Assembly (NCBI RefSeq): GCF_004295665.1
Contig: NZ_CP034759.1
Span: 1-64,000, forward strand
Direction: 5' to 3'
DNA: 64,000 nucleotides
DNA from: Litorilituus sediminis
Lineage (GTDB): Bacteria > Pseudomonadota > Gammaproteobacteria > Enterobacterales > Alteromonadaceae
Every line of letters begins with the position of its first letter. The stretch's first letter is position 1. The notes beneath the pieces were generated by a model. It was given only the letters and a program-made list of their open reading frames with translations, made no database searches and was not told where the DNA came from. Positions 6,753-15,808 of this stretch are shown piece by piece. Both the position numbers and the translations under genes were made by a program.

Positions 6753-8618
6753 ATGGTATTGAATAAAGCACCTCCTTTGAAAGCAAAGCAACTACAACAC
6801 TTTTATATCGCTGAAGAGCAATCTATTTATTTGTTAAGTCATAAAGACGCAACAAAGTTAAAACAATGGGTAGAGCTTTGTCAGCAACAATTGGTTCAAC
6901 TCGGTTATGAACAAGTCACGTTGTTGGGTAAAGGCGCTTACGGCTTTGTTTTTACCGCTAAACAAATATCAAGCAATGAAAATCAGCCTTTTGAAGTGTT
7001 TAAATTCTCTCGAATTAATCTACCACAGCATGTGCAAGACAGGTTAGCAGATGAAGCTGACATACAAGCTAGGCTGATTCATCCACAAATCCCTAACGTA
7101 TTTGATTATCAAAAAATCAAAAGGCAGTGCATTTTGCATATGGCAAGAGCACCAGGTATAGATTTAGAGCAATTATCGCATAAGATTGGTCCTTTACCGG
7201 CTGAGCTAGTGGTGAATATTGCCATACAGCTCGCTGATATCTTGATGTATTTACGTACCCCAGCAAATCATGCTGATAATAAGCCCGTTGTTCATGGTGA
7301 TATAAAGCCTTCCAATATTGTTTATGATGAAACCACTGGCAAAGTGCAGCTGATTGATTGGGGCTCGTCAGTGGTTGCGCAGTTAGATATTGATAAACAA
7401 AGTACCAGTCAAAATGTTATGGACTTAATGAGTAGTGATTTACAACACAGCAATGCGCGTTTAGGTGACGTTTATTTTATAGGGCCAGAGCAACTTAATG
7501 GCGGCTTGTCTTCACCGCGATTTGATGAACAGGGTTTAGCTGCTACTTTGTACGCCTTAGCTTCAGGACAATCATGTCGTTATGGCAATAAAGTGATCAC
7601 GCCCAATTCATTAGGCCTGCCTAAGTTATTGGCTAATGTGTTAACGGGTATGTTAAGTGATGATGAAAAGCTTAGAGAGCAGGCCGGCGATTATTTTTTC
7701 AGTCACATTAATTATCTAAAAAATATGGTGATGCCTGAACAGGTGGTAAAAGCTCACACACCAGCACTTATTCCTGTTTGGGTTAAACCTAAAGGAGAAG
7801 AAATTGATACCGTAGTTTATGGCTCGCGAAAATCGTTTTTACGTGAATCTTCTGAGCGAGAAAAGTTAACCCACATTGATGATGTTCAGCTGGATAAATA
7901 TTATAAAAATTATTTGATGGGCATGGGAGACAATGAGAAAGCCTTTATTGCTGCGTTAAGTCGCTTAGGTAACTTTCCTGTGGTTGGTGGTTTGGCAATT
8001 CGCTGGGAAAAAGATGGCGTGTATATTGATTCAAACCTAAGCTTGTTTGATCCTAGCCTAAAAGCTTCCTTTGAAAGTGCCGTGAATAATATGATTTACC
8101 TAGCACAAGGGATTTTTCGAGTCGGTGTTATTAAAAGTTGCTTATTTAATGCAAGAAATACCCTGCATGTTGAACGCAAAAGCCGTGATCTCCCTTTTAT
8201 TGCCTCACCTGAACAAAGCTTGCCATTTGAAATTAGTGATGTACCAGAATTAGATGATGAAACCAGGCTGCACTCCTATTTTGAAGATGGTAAAGATCCT
8301 GACGAATACCTTTATTTGCCTGATGAAATCATGGCAGTTTTAGCGAGGCTTAACCTGATTCATCACACCGGATGTATTATTTTTGAGGTATTACCTAAGC
8401 ATTTGAAAATTCATAGCTATTTAATGTTGTTAAATCACGATAAGCAAGCCGAGTTTAGCCAATGTTTAGCGGAGCTTTTAGCACTATTACCTACCATTAA
8501 GGGCTTAGGTATTTCTGGCTTTATGAAACTTCCCTATAAAGATACGCGGTTTTTTGAGCATATCACCTGCTTACCTGAGCATTATTACCCCAAGAACCCG
8601 AAAAAGTTACTCAGCTAA
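6753..8618 (+). CDS. Eukaryotic-like Ser/Thr protein kinase with an unrecognised C-terminal region
   Basis: Residues ~50-300 carry kinase motifs: glycine loop GKGAYGFV (59-66), Lys84 in VFKFSR, Glu101 as the likely helix-C partner, catalytic loop HGDIKPSN (181-188) and metal motif IDWG (DWG 202-204 in place of DFG, as in CK2). The protein is therefore probably an active cytoplasmic kinase. The remaining ~320 residues have no signal peptide, clear membrane segment or domain that I recognise; they include a region around FPVVGGLAIRWEKDGVYID. It lies 60 bp after tyrR on the same strand. Substrate unknown. No PP2C phosphatase is adjacent. Confidence 0.8.
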   Translation: MVLNKAPPLKAKQLQHFYIAEEQSIYLLSHKDATKLKQWVELCQQQLVQLGYEQVTLLGKGAYGFVFTAKQISSNENQPFEVFKFSRINLPQHVQDRLADEADIQARLIHPQIPNVFDYQKIKRQCILHMARAPGIDLEQLSHKIGPLPAELVVNIAIQLADILMYLRTPANHADNKPVVHGDIKPSNIVYDETTGKVQLIDWGSSVVAQLDIDKQSTSQNVMDLMSSDLQHSNARLGDVYFIGPEQLNGGLSSPRFDEQGLAATLYALASGQSCRYGNKVITPNSLGLPKLLANVLTGMLSDDEKLREQAGDYFFSHINYLKNMVMPEQVVKAHTPALIPVWVKPKGEEIDTVVYGSRKSFLRESSEREKLTHIDDVQLDKYYKNYLMGMGDNEKAFIAALSRLGNFPVVGGLAIRWEKDGVYIDSNLSLFDPSLKASFESAVNNMIYLAQGIFRVGVIKSCLFNARNTLHVERKSRDLPFIASPEQSLPFEISDVPELDDETRLHSYFEDGKDPDEYLYLPDEIMAVLARLNLIHHTGCIIFEVLPKHLKIHSYLMLLNHDKQAEFSQCLAELLALLPTIKGLGISGFMKLPYKDTRFFEHITCLPEHYYPKNPKKLLS

Positions 8619-8750
8619 CAACTAAGTGTAAATAGAATGTAATAAATTTGATTTAGTATAAGAAATCTTCTTTGTTGCTGTCGTATAGTTTCTATACAGG
8701 GAAGATATTTTCATCGAGGGAGCGGGTTTCGCTGAAGTTGTAATATTGAA

Positions 8751-10238
8751 ATGCTCGAAAAGAAAAAAATTTTTTTAGGTTTCTTATCTATTTTAGTTGT
8801 TGTGATTTGCTTAGGTGGGCATTCACAGTGGCAGTTATCAAAAATCTCTCAAAATACGGATGATTTATACCGTCATCCTTTTGCTGTCTCTAATGCTGCT
8901 AAAAGCATAAACTTTCATTTAGTTTGTATGCACCGACATATGAAGGATGTGGTGTTAGCTCAGAGTGAAGCTGAGTTTAATAACGCCGTTGCTGAGGTTG
9001 CCCTTCATGAGCAAGAGGTTTTAAAAGACTTTGATATTATCTTCGATCGATTTTTGGGTAATAAATCACAGTTAAATAAAACCTATGCGGCATTTATTGA
9101 TTGGCGACCTATCCGCAATGAAGTTATTGAGTTGGCAAAACTTGGTAGAAACTCAGAAGCGGTTGCAATAACTAAGCAAAAAGGCGCTCAGCATGTTGCC
9201 AGTTTAAATGTCTTGGTTGAAGGTTTAGTGAGTTTTGCCGCAAGTAAGGCAGAGGAGTTTCATTCGCACTCACAGCAAAGTGCTGAAAATGCCATGGTAG
9301 TTAATTTGCTATTCACGGTAATAGCCTTAAGCTTAGTTATCATGTTTGCTTTACATATTAAGCGCAGCCTTGCACAAGCTAAAAAAGACAGAAGCTATCG
9401 CTCTCACTTAATTGATCAAAATATTATGCTGGCGACCTTAGATAAGAATGCTGTTGTCAAAGATGCCAGTAGTGCACTGTGTCGATTTTTAGGGCTTAGA
9501 AAGCAAGATATTATCGGTAAAGACAGTCACTTTTTTGATAATTCAGATGAGTCTGCACAGCTATCTGAAGATATTCTTGCCTCCATTCAAACAGGTAAAG
9601 AATGGACGGGTGAGATTAAACATTATGATCGCAATGGTAATATCAAGTGGGCAAGCTCAACAATACTGCCTAATTATGATGCTGATTATCAGGTCAGTGA
9701 ATTTACGAATATCCTGGTCAGCATCACCAATAAAAAACTTTCTGGCGTTGATAAACTCACTTCTATGTTAAATAGGCGTCGGTTTGATGAGTGCATTGTT
9801 CATGAAATGCGCGTGGCAAAACGCAATGGCTACAACTTTACCCTAGCTGTATTAGATATCGATTTTTTTAAAAAATATAATGATCATTATGGCCACCCGC
9901 AAGGAGATAGTGCGCTACAGCAGGTATCCAATAAAATAATGACCTATATAAACAGGCCGACGGATTATGCTTTTCGTATTGGTGGCGAAGAGTTCGCCAT
10001 TATTTTTACTAATTTAAGTAAAGCAGAAAGTCAGGCTTATTTAGAAAAAGTAAGAAAGGGAGTAGAGGCTATAGAGATTGACCATCAAAAGAGTGATGTC
10101 AGCCCCTACTTAACCGTATCAATAGGTGCTTGTGTAATTAATAGTGAGTCTAATCTAGATGAACAGCAGCTTTATATTGAGGCAGATAAAGCCTTGTATA
10201 TGGCAAAAGAAAGTCGTAATAGTGTTGTTGTTAACTAG
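8751..10238 (+). CDS. Membrane diguanylate cyclase with PAS domain
   Basis: The 495-residue protein has transmembrane helices at ~7-24 and ~182-203 that bracket a ~155-residue, mainly helical periplasmic sensor of four-helix-bundle type. A PAS domain follows (~222-328), then a GGDEF domain (~332-495). The catalytic loop is GGEEF (411-415), and RPTD (402-405) sits five residues before it, the position of the product-inhibition I-site. It should make cyclic di-GMP with feedback control. The start ATG at 8751 places the first helix at the N-terminus as expected. A short palindrome (TATAG-ttt-CTATA) near 8685 lies upstream. The signal sensed is unknown. Confidence 0.88.
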   Translation: MLEKKKIFLGFLSILVVVICLGGHSQWQLSKISQNTDDLYRHPFAVSNAAKSINFHLVCMHRHMKDVVLAQSEAEFNNAVAEVALHEQEVLKDFDIIFDRFLGNKSQLNKTYAAFIDWRPIRNEVIELAKLGRNSEAVAITKQKGAQHVASLNVLVEGLVSFAASKAEEFHSHSQQSAENAMVVNLLFTVIALSLVIMFALHIKRSLAQAKKDRSYRSHLIDQNIMLATLDKNAVVKDASSALCRFLGLRKQDIIGKDSHFFDNSDESAQLSEDILASIQTGKEWTGEIKHYDRNGNIKWASSTILPNYDADYQVSEFTNILVSITNKKLSGVDKLTSMLNRRRFDECIVHEMRVAKRNGYNFTLAVLDIDFFKKYNDHYGHPQGDSALQQVSNKIMTYINRPTDYAFRIGGEEFAIIFTNLSKAESQAYLEKVRKGVEAIEIDHQKSDVSPYLTVSIGACVINSESNLDEQQLYIEADKALYMAKESRNSVVVN

Positions 10239-10283
10239 ACGCTATACCCAGAGCTTTTCATACCTATATTAAAAGTTGGTTAT

Positions 10284-10310
10284 AAAAAAGCCCTGATAAT
10301 ATCAGGGCTT
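10284..10310 (-). terminator. Intrinsic terminator of the lip operon
   Basis: The 10-bp stem AAGCCCTGAT/ATCAGGGCTT has an AAT loop and, read on the minus strand, a following T-run. It sits just after the lipA stop codon. Confidence 0.8.
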
Positions 10311-10329
10311 GAGTTAATTTAACTTAGTG

Positions 10330-11316
10330 TTACTTTACTTCTTCACCCATAGCTTGTTTGTCAGCATGGTAAGAAGAGCGCACTAATGGACCACAAGCTG
10401 CGTGTTCAAAGCCCATTTTCATCGCTTCTTTTTGGAACATATCAAACTCATCTGGGTGCACGTAACGCTCAACAGGTAAATGATCTTTACTTGGTTGTAA
10501 GTATTGACCAATGGTTAACATAGTCACGCCGTGATCGCGTAAATCTTGCATGACTTGTAAGATTTCTTCGTTTGTTTCTCCTAGGCCAACCATAAGTCCT
10601 GATTTGGTCGGAACAGTCGGGTTTGCTTCACCAAACTTTTTCAATAAATCAAGTGACCATTGATAGTTAGCGCCAGGGCGTGCCTTAGTGTACAGCCGTG
10701 GCGCAGTTTCCATATTATGGTTAAAAACGTGTGGTGGATTCTTATTTAAAATTTCTAAGGCTCTATCCATACGACCACGAAAATCAGGCACTAAAATTTC
10801 AATCTTAGTATTTGGTGCTTGTTCGTTGATTTCTTTAACACAGTCAGCAAATTGTTGAGCACCGCCATCACGTAAATCATCACGATCTACAGAAGTGATT
10901 ACCACGTATTTTAATGCCATATCTTTTAGACTGAGTGCCAGCTTTTTTGGCTCTTCAGGGTTTGGCGCTAATGGACGACCATGACCAACATCACAAAACG
11001 GACAACGGCGAGTACAAATGTCACCCAAAATCATAAAGGTAGCTGTACCGTGGTTAAAACATTCTGATAGGTTAGGGCAAGATGCTTCTTCACATACTGA
11101 GTGTAACTCATGCTTTCGTAATGATGATTTGATTTTATCAATACGGTCACTAGAGCGAGGTAATTTGATGCGTAACCAATCTGGTTTGCGTAACATGCTC
11201 TCTCGGGTAGAGCTAACTACCTTAATTGGAATGTGTGCTAACTTGTCAGCATCACGTAACTTTTGTCCGGCAACTCTTTTAGCTGAGCTTTTTTCGGCAG
11301 TGTTGTTATTACTCAT
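10330..11316 (-). CDS. lipA: Lipoyl synthase
   Basis: A radical SAM enzyme of 328 residues that inserts two sulfurs into protein-bound octanoate to form lipoate. The auxiliary cluster motif [12 protein letters not shown] (Cys75, 80, 86) and the radical SAM motif CTRRCPFC (Cys101, 105, 108) are both complete. It is the last gene of the ybeD-lipB-lipA operon, starting 9 bases after lipB ends, and is followed by a strong terminator. The length is normal for the family. Confidence 0.97.
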   Translation of the reverse strand: MSNNNTAEKSSAKRVAGQKLRDADKLAHIPIKVVSSTRESMLRKPDWLRIKLPRSSDRIDKIKSSLRKHELHSVCEEASCPNLSECFNHGTATFMILGDICTRRCPFCDVGHGRPLAPNPEEPKKLALSLKDMALKYVVITSVDRDDLRDGGAQQFADCVKEINEQAPNTKIEILVPDFRGRMDRALEILNKNPPHVFNHNMETAPRLYTKARPGANYQWSLDLLKKFGEANPTVPTKSGLMVGLGETNEEILQVMQDLRDHGVTMLTIGQYLQPSKDHLPVERYVHPDEFDMFQKEAMKMGFEHAACGPLVRSSYHADKQAMGEEVK

Positions 11317-11325
11317 TATTAAAGA

Positions 11326-12030
11326 CTACTCTTGCTTAGGTAGCCCGCTTTGATAAGTTACTTTGGTAATATCAAGCAAGGCAAGTAAATGTTTTACTAA
11401 CGCATCACATGCGCTAGAGGTATCTTGAGGCCCGTTAATATCAGCGGTTTGAACCATTTCTAGGCCAGCATAACCACAAGGGTTAATGCGTAAAAAAGGT
11501 GATAAATCCATATTCACGTTTAATGCTAAACCGTGAAAAGAGCAGCCTTTACGTACTCTCAAACCTAATGAGGCGACTTTCTTTTCATCTACATAAACGC
11601 CAGGCGCATCCGGCTTAGCATAAGCGGCAACATTATAATCAGCTAATGCTGCGACAATGCTGTTTTCGATCAAAGTAACTAATTGTCTTACGCCAATTTT
11701 TTTTCGGCGAAGGTTGATCATAAAATAGATAACTTGTTGGCCTGGGCCATGATAGGTAACTTGCCCGCCACGGTCGACTTGCACAACTGGTATATCACCC
11801 GGCATCAGCAGGTGCTCTTCTTTTCCTGCTTGTCCTTGGGTAAATACGGGAGGGTGCTCAACTAACCAAAGCTCATCTTTGGTGTTGTCGTCACGGTTAT
11901 CAGTAAAGTCCTTCATTGCTTGCCACACCAGACTATAGTCAGTGGTATTTAATTGGCGAATAACCATTTTATCGGCAAGGGTGCTAGATGAAGCGCTACT
12001 GTCTAATTTGCTATTATTTGAATGTTGCAC
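11326..12030 (-). CDS. lipB: Octanoyl-[acyl-carrier-protein]:protein N-octanoyltransferase
   Basis: Transfers octanoyl groups from acyl carrier protein to lipoyl domains, the step before LipA. Hallmarks are [12 protein letters not shown] (~88-98), the Lys in DEKKVASLG (150-151) and the acyl-binding Cys185 in NPCGYAG. At 234 residues it has about 20 extra N-terminal residues rich in Ser compared with E. coli; Met22 (MVIRQLN) is an alternative start that matches the usual N-terminus. It lies between ybeD and lipA in a tight operon. Confidence 0.96.
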   Translation of the reverse strand: MQHSNNSKLDSSASSSTLADKMVIRQLNTTDYSLVWQAMKDFTDNRDDNTKDELWLVEHPPVFTQGQAGKEEHLLMPGDIPVVQVDRGGQVTYHGPGQQVIYFMINLRRKKIGVRQLVTLIENSIVAALADYNVAAYAKPDAPGVYVDEKKVASLGLRVRKGCSFHGLALNVNMDLSPFLRINPCGYAGLEMVQTADINGPQDTSSACDALVKHLLALLDITKVTYQSGLPKQE

Positions 12031-12057
12031 GAATCAGTCTCTGGAAAACGAACAACA

Positions 12058-12321
12058 TTATAAAACGTAACGTACTTGCTCGATTGCAGTAAGGGTTTTA
12101 TAGATGGTTTCTATATGTTCTTTTGAAGTCACTCGAACCGCAATTGATACTGAATGATAGTTACCTTTTGAGCTTGGTTTGATTGTTGGCGAGTAATCAC
12201 CTGGCGTGTGCTTTTGCAACTCAGCAATGATTAAATCAGGTAATTCATCACAGGCAACACCCATAACTTTAAAGTTCAATACTGTAGGAAAATCTAATAG
12301 CTCGTCAAACTTGGTTTTCAT
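12058..12321 (-). CDS. ybeD: DUF493/YbeD-family small protein
   Basis: An 87-residue protein with the compact ACT-like alpha/beta fold of the YbeD family (FDELLDFPTVLNFKVMG at the start). It is conserved next to lipB in many gammaproteobacteria and may be regulatory for lipoate or amino-acid metabolism; its biochemical role is not established. It is the first gene of the three-gene lip operon here. The usual upstream partner dacA is absent. Confidence 0.93.
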   Translation of the reverse strand: MKTKFDELLDFPTVLNFKVMGVACDELPDLIIAELQKHTPGDYSPTIKPSSKGNYHSVSIAVRVTSKEHIETIYKTLTAIEQVRYVL

Positions 12322-12493
12322 TTTTCACTCAATTCAAAATAATATTCGTTAAATCTGTTAAAAAAGTGTCGTTTATACAGATTTGAAAGATTGCTGCGTA
12401 TTGTCAGCAGATAATTTTGCTATTTTAACATTATTTGCACTTAGCTGTTATTATTATTTTAGTAGAATTAAGACATAAAATATAAGTATAAAA

Positions 12494-12524
12494 AAAGCCT
12501 TATTACACAAGGTGATAAGGCTTT
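12494..12524 (-). terminator. Intrinsic terminator of the M2 peptidase gene
   Basis: A 10-bp stem AAAGCCTTAT/ATAAGGCTTT with an 11-base loop; on the minus strand it is followed by a T-run. It lies just past the peptidase stop codon. Confidence 0.75.
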
Positions 12525-12556
12525 GCTTTAGGTTTGTTTTTAATTTATTTTAGCGA

Positions 12557-14389
12557 TTAAAAACCACATTGTTTACCTTGGTTTTTATCTTTTAACCAAG
12601 TATGTAATGGTGCGAAATAGTCTAAGATTGCACTAGCGTCCATTTGCTCATTACCTGTCACTACTTTGTATGCTTGTTGCCAAGGCTGGCTTGAACCCAT
12701 TTCAAGCATTGTATTTAGTGCTTTACCCGCTTCTTTTGAATTGTAAATTGAGCAACGGTGAATAGGATCGGTATTGCCTGAAATTTCACAAAGCGCACGG
12801 TGGAATTCAAATTGCTGAATGTGCGCTAAGAAATAACGAGAGTATGGAACACCGCCAGGAACGTGATATTTTGCACCTGGATCAAAGGCATCTTTATCAC
12901 GGGCAACAGGTGCTGCTACACCTTGATATTTCTCACGTAATTCCCACCAAGCTGTATTATAGTTTTCAGGTGTAACCTCACCAGAGAAAACTTTCCAACG
13001 CCATTGATCAACTAATAAACCAAATGGAATAAAGGCAACTTTATCAAGCGCTTGCTTCATTAATAAACCAATATCTTTTGATTCATCTGGAATGCTATCA
13101 ATGAGACCAATTTCTTTTAAGTATTTAGGCGTTACAGATAATGCGATGGTATCGCCAATTGCTTCATGGAAACCATCATTGGCACTGTTTTGGAAAAACA
13201 CTGGTTGATCTTTATAGGCGCGCTGGTAAAAGTTGTGGCCTAATTCATGGTGGATAACATTAAATTCTTCGCCCGTTTTTTGAATACACATTTTAATGCG
13301 AATATCGTCTTTGGCATCTAAATCCCATGCAGAAGCATGACAAATTACGTCACGGTCAGCTGGCTTGGTAAATAATGAACGCGTCCAGAATGTTTCTGGT
13401 AGTGGCTCAAAACCAAGTGAGGTGAAGAAGGTTTCAGCGCCTTCAACCATTTTAATTTCATCATAGTTATGTTTTGCTAATTGCTTAGTAACATCATAAC
13501 CAGGATCAGCATTTTCAGGTGCTACGATATCGTAGATATTGCCCCATGACTGTGCCCACATATTACCTAGTAAGTGAGCTGGAATAGGTTGGTCTTGTGG
13601 TACTTTGTCTTCACCGTAGGTTTTACCCAGTTCAGAGCGCACGTAGCAATGTAAGTCATCGTACAATGGCTTTACCTGACCCCATAATCTATCTAGCTCT
13701 TTGGCAAATTCATCTGCTGGCATATCATAATTTGAACGCCACATTGCACCTAAATCTTTATAGCCTAAACCTTTGGCACCTTCATTGGTTAACTCTGCTT
13801 GGCGAGTATAAAGGTCTTTCATTTGCGGGCTCACTTCACGCCAGCCAGTCCACATTTCTAGTAGTTCGTTGTAGTCACGCGATGTTGCCATTTTAGCTGA
13901 CATATCTACTAAACTTAGCTCTTCACCTGCTTTTGTTGTGTAGGTACCTTTACCGTACATGCTGCCTAATTCAGCGCCAATTTGCGCAAGCTCTGCAGAC
14001 TTTTCAGAGTCTTGTGGTGCAGGTAAAACTAAACTTTGTTTTAAAATGTTTAATTGACGACGTTGAGTAGGCGTGACATCAACATCATCAAATTTTGCTG
14101 CTTGCATAGCAAAGCGAACACCAGCTTCGGTAGACTTTTGATCTGCTTGTGCTGCGAGTGCTGCGGTGTCTTCGGTGATGAAGTTAGCATAAATCCAAGC
14201 GGCTCTTGCTCCTTCTAGGTTCAGTGCCACCATTTCCTTTTCCACATTATTTAAGAACGCTTGTGCATCTTGCTGACTTAGCTCTGCGTTTTGCTGTGTT
14301 GAAGAACTGTTATGGCTACATGCTGCTAATGTTGTGGCGACAACAAGGGCAATACCAGTTTGTTTAAATGTCTGTTTAATTTTTTTCAT
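12557..14389 (-). CDS. Peptidase family M2 (angiotensin-converting-enzyme-like dipeptidase) lipoprotein
   Basis: A 610-residue zinc metallopeptidase that should release dipeptides from peptide C-termini. The zinc site is complete: HHELGH (His381, Glu382, His385), with a downstream EAIGD supplying Glu409 as third ligand. The N-terminus is a lipoprotein signal (basic start, hydrophobic stretch, lipobox LAAC with Cys24), so the enzyme is probably anchored in the cell envelope facing the periplasm or outside. A low-complexity Ser/Gln linker follows the Cys. It is a single-gene unit with its own terminator and fits nutrient peptide degradation in a marine heterotroph. Confidence 0.92.
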   Translation of the reverse strand: MKKIKQTFKQTGIALVVATTLAACSHNSSSTQQNAELSQQDAQAFLNNVEKEMVALNLEGARAAWIYANFITEDTAALAAQADQKSTEAGVRFAMQAAKFDDVDVTPTQRRQLNILKQSLVLPAPQDSEKSAELAQIGAELGSMYGKGTYTTKAGEELSLVDMSAKMATSRDYNELLEMWTGWREVSPQMKDLYTRQAELTNEGAKGLGYKDLGAMWRSNYDMPADEFAKELDRLWGQVKPLYDDLHCYVRSELGKTYGEDKVPQDQPIPAHLLGNMWAQSWGNIYDIVAPENADPGYDVTKQLAKHNYDEIKMVEGAETFFTSLGFEPLPETFWTRSLFTKPADRDVICHASAWDLDAKDDIRIKMCIQKTGEEFNVIHHELGHNFYQRAYKDQPVFFQNSANDGFHEAIGDTIALSVTPKYLKEIGLIDSIPDESKDIGLLMKQALDKVAFIPFGLLVDQWRWKVFSGEVTPENYNTAWWELREKYQGVAAPVARDKDAFDPGAKYHVPGGVPYSRYFLAHIQQFEFHRALCEISGNTDPIHRCSIYNSKEAGKALNTMLEMGSSQPWQQAYKVVTGNEQMDASAILDYFAPLHTWLKDKNQGKQCGF

Positions 14390-14532
14390 ATAGGTACACT
14401 TTATGATGTTTGACCAATTGGATTATTTATACAATCTACTTGGCTTTTTTGATGTAAAGATTAGCTTAGTATATAAAATTGCGATTTAGTGACAATATCT
14501 GCATGAGAATTAAATTTTCAGCTAAATTTAGC

Positions 14533-14566
14533 AAAAAAAAAGGCTCATCCAAGGGGAAGATGAGCC
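14533..14566 (-). terminator. Orphan intrinsic terminator
   Basis: The 8-bp GC-rich stem GGCTCATC/GATGAGCC has a 9-base loop and nine Ts on the minus strand. The nearest upstream minus-strand protein gene is dsbB, more than 1 kb away beyond psrA, so it must serve an unannotated transcript. Confidence 0.7.
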
Positions 14567-14679
14567 GAACAACAACATGAAACTGGAGGAATAACTACAC
14601 TTTAAAAGCCTAATACTGCTTAACTTCTGAAGTAGGTTTAGAATAAAGGACTAGGCTGTTTTTTACTGTGTTAATCGCG
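14533..14679 (-). ncRNA. Candidate small RNA 1 (about 147 nt)
   Basis: On the minus strand a promoter-like pair TTGTCA (14713-14708) and TACAAA (14691-14686), separated by 16 bases, is followed about 147 bases later by a strong terminator (stem GGCTCATC/GATGAGCC, then nine Ts). No reading frame fits between. A stem followed by a long T-run is typical of Hfq-binding RNAs, but no known family was recognised. Confidence 0.35.
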
Positions 14680-14745
14680 TAATAATTTGTAATCTTGTCT
14701 AAGTGGTTGACAAATAATCTTTACATATGGCGAGATATTTTAGAT

Positions 14746-14799
14746 AAAAAAAAGACTCAGAGAGTGATTGACAGATCAGGTCGCTGAGTCAGGAGTAAC
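14746..14799 (-). ncRNA. Candidate small RNA 2 (short) with its terminator
   Basis: The terminator stem GACTCAG/CTGAGTC (14754-14790) is followed by eight Ts on the minus strand. TTGTCA (14834-14829) and TATCGA (14811-14806), 17 bases apart, lie upstream. The predicted transcript of about 54 nt is mostly the terminator hairpin. The -10 match is poor, so the true start may lie further upstream. Confidence 0.25.
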
Positions 14800-14943
14800 A
14801 TGTATTCGATAGTATGAGTGCTTTTCTTTGACAAAAGTTCAATTTTATTTGGATTATTTCTCTTTTTTCACAGAGCTTGTTTTGTGGTTTTTATTTTCTG
14901 TATAAATTTGCTTAATTTTCACCACTAAGACACAGCCCAGAAC

Positions 14944-14970
14944 AGAGCAAATAATTACTTCACTTGGTCT
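14944..14970. repeat. Solitary end of an interspersed repeat
   Basis: The 27-bp segment matches the right end of the MITE-like repeat at 50013-50039 at 24 of 27 positions, including an identical 12-base end TTCACTTGGTCT. The rest of the element is not recognisable here, so this is a truncated or diverged copy. Confidence 0.5.
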
Positions 14971-15036
14971 TAATTAGTACATCGAAGAATAGCTTATGCG
15001 AGGAAAAGCTTGACCAACAAAAGCTAAATACGCTAT

Positions 15037-15065
15037 TTTAAACGGGCGTTTAAACTGACTGTTTA
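15037..15065. promoter_or_regulatory. Two overlapping PsrA-type operators upstream of psrA
   Basis: TTTAAAC-GGGC-GTTTAAA (15037-15054) is a perfect palindrome that fits the PsrA pattern (G/C)AAAC-N2-4-GTTT(G/C) in its AAAC/GTTT core. TAAAC-TGACT-GTTTA (15051-15065) overlaps its right arm. Their place 38-66 bases before the psrA start suggests autoregulation. Confidence 0.6.
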
Positions 15066-15102
15066 TATTTGAGTTAAACGTCATTAATTGAAGTCGAGAA
15101 GT

Positions 15103-15735
15103 ATGAGTACAAAAAATAAAATATTAGATGCAGCTGAGCTACTTTTTGCTGATAAAGGCTTTAACGGCACATCACTTCGTGAAATTACAGGCTTAGCTAC
15201 GGTGAACCTGGCGGCGGTGAATTACCACTTTGGCTCGAAAAAAGAGTTAATAAAGGCCGTTATGTCTCGTTATATGGATGAGTTATCACCACGCTTAGAA
15301 TCAGCTTTGGCTTTACTTTGTGAATCTGATGATAAACCAACATTACACCAAGTCTTTTCTGCTTTTGTTGAGCCTTTATTGCATTTAAACCAATTTAAAG
15401 ACAATGGCACTAGCACTTTTTTACAATTACTAGGGCGTGGCTATACAGACAGCCAAGGTTTTTTACGTTGGTTTTTAACGACCCAGTACCCGAATGTTTT
15501 TGCTCATTTTACTCAAGCCGTCCATAAAGCTTATCCTGAGTTATCGGCAGAAGAAATGTTTTGGCGTTTACATTTTACTATGGGAACCATTGTATTCACT
15601 ATGTCATCAAGTGATGCATTAATTGATATCGCACAAAATGATTTTGATAGAGATATAGACATTGCTGGCGTTATTCAGCAAGTGATTCCTTATGTTGCCG
15701 CGGGTGTTGCCGCGCCAATTGACTTTAAAGCTTAG
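15103..15735 (+). CDS. psrA: TetR-family fatty-acid regulator PsrA
   Basis: The 210-residue TetR protein begins with the helix-turn-helix (NKILDAAELLFADKGFNGTSL...VNLAAVNYHFGSKKELIKAV). The rest, including EEMFWRLHFTMGTIVFTMSSSDALI, follows Pseudomonas PsrA from memory. PsrA represses fatty-acid degradation genes and is released by long-chain acyl signals. I chose the ATG at 15103 (a gag lies just before it); an in-frame TTG at 15088 would add five residues. Two PsrA-like operators precede it. The gene lies about 2.4 kb from fadR, so the organism has both regulators. A bidirectional terminator follows. Confidence 0.85.
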   Translation: MSTKNKILDAAELLFADKGFNGTSLREITGLATVNLAAVNYHFGSKKELIKAVMSRYMDELSPRLESALALLCESDDKPTLHQVFSAFVEPLLHLNQFKDNGTSTFLQLLGRGYTDSQGFLRWFLTTQYPNVFAHFTQAVHKAYPELSAEEMFWRLHFTMGTIVFTMSSSDALIDIAQNDFDRDIDIAGVIQQVIPYVAAGVAAPIDFKA

Positions 15736-15762
15736 TGCTAAATCACTAAAAACATACGATAA

Positions 15763-15795
15763 AAAATAAAGCCAGCGTAATGCTGGCTTTATTTT
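15763..15795. terminator. Bidirectional terminator between psrA and dsbB
   Basis: A perfect 14-bp stem AAAATAAAGCCAGC/GCTGGCTTTATTTT with a 5-base loop, T-rich in both directions, between two convergent genes. Confidence 0.85.
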
Positions 15796-15808
15796 TGATT
15801 AACTTGGT

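Larger units (their letters stand above)
14390..15102. other. Long non-coding region between the M2 peptidase and psrA genes
   Basis: About 710 bp without a credible protein gene. It contains two minus-strand intrinsic terminators (14533-14566 and 14746-14790) that end no annotated gene, TTGTCA-type promoter elements before each, a 27-bp repeat-family end at 14944-14970 and two PsrA-like operators at 15037-15065. The candidate small RNAs are listed separately. Confidence 0.6.
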
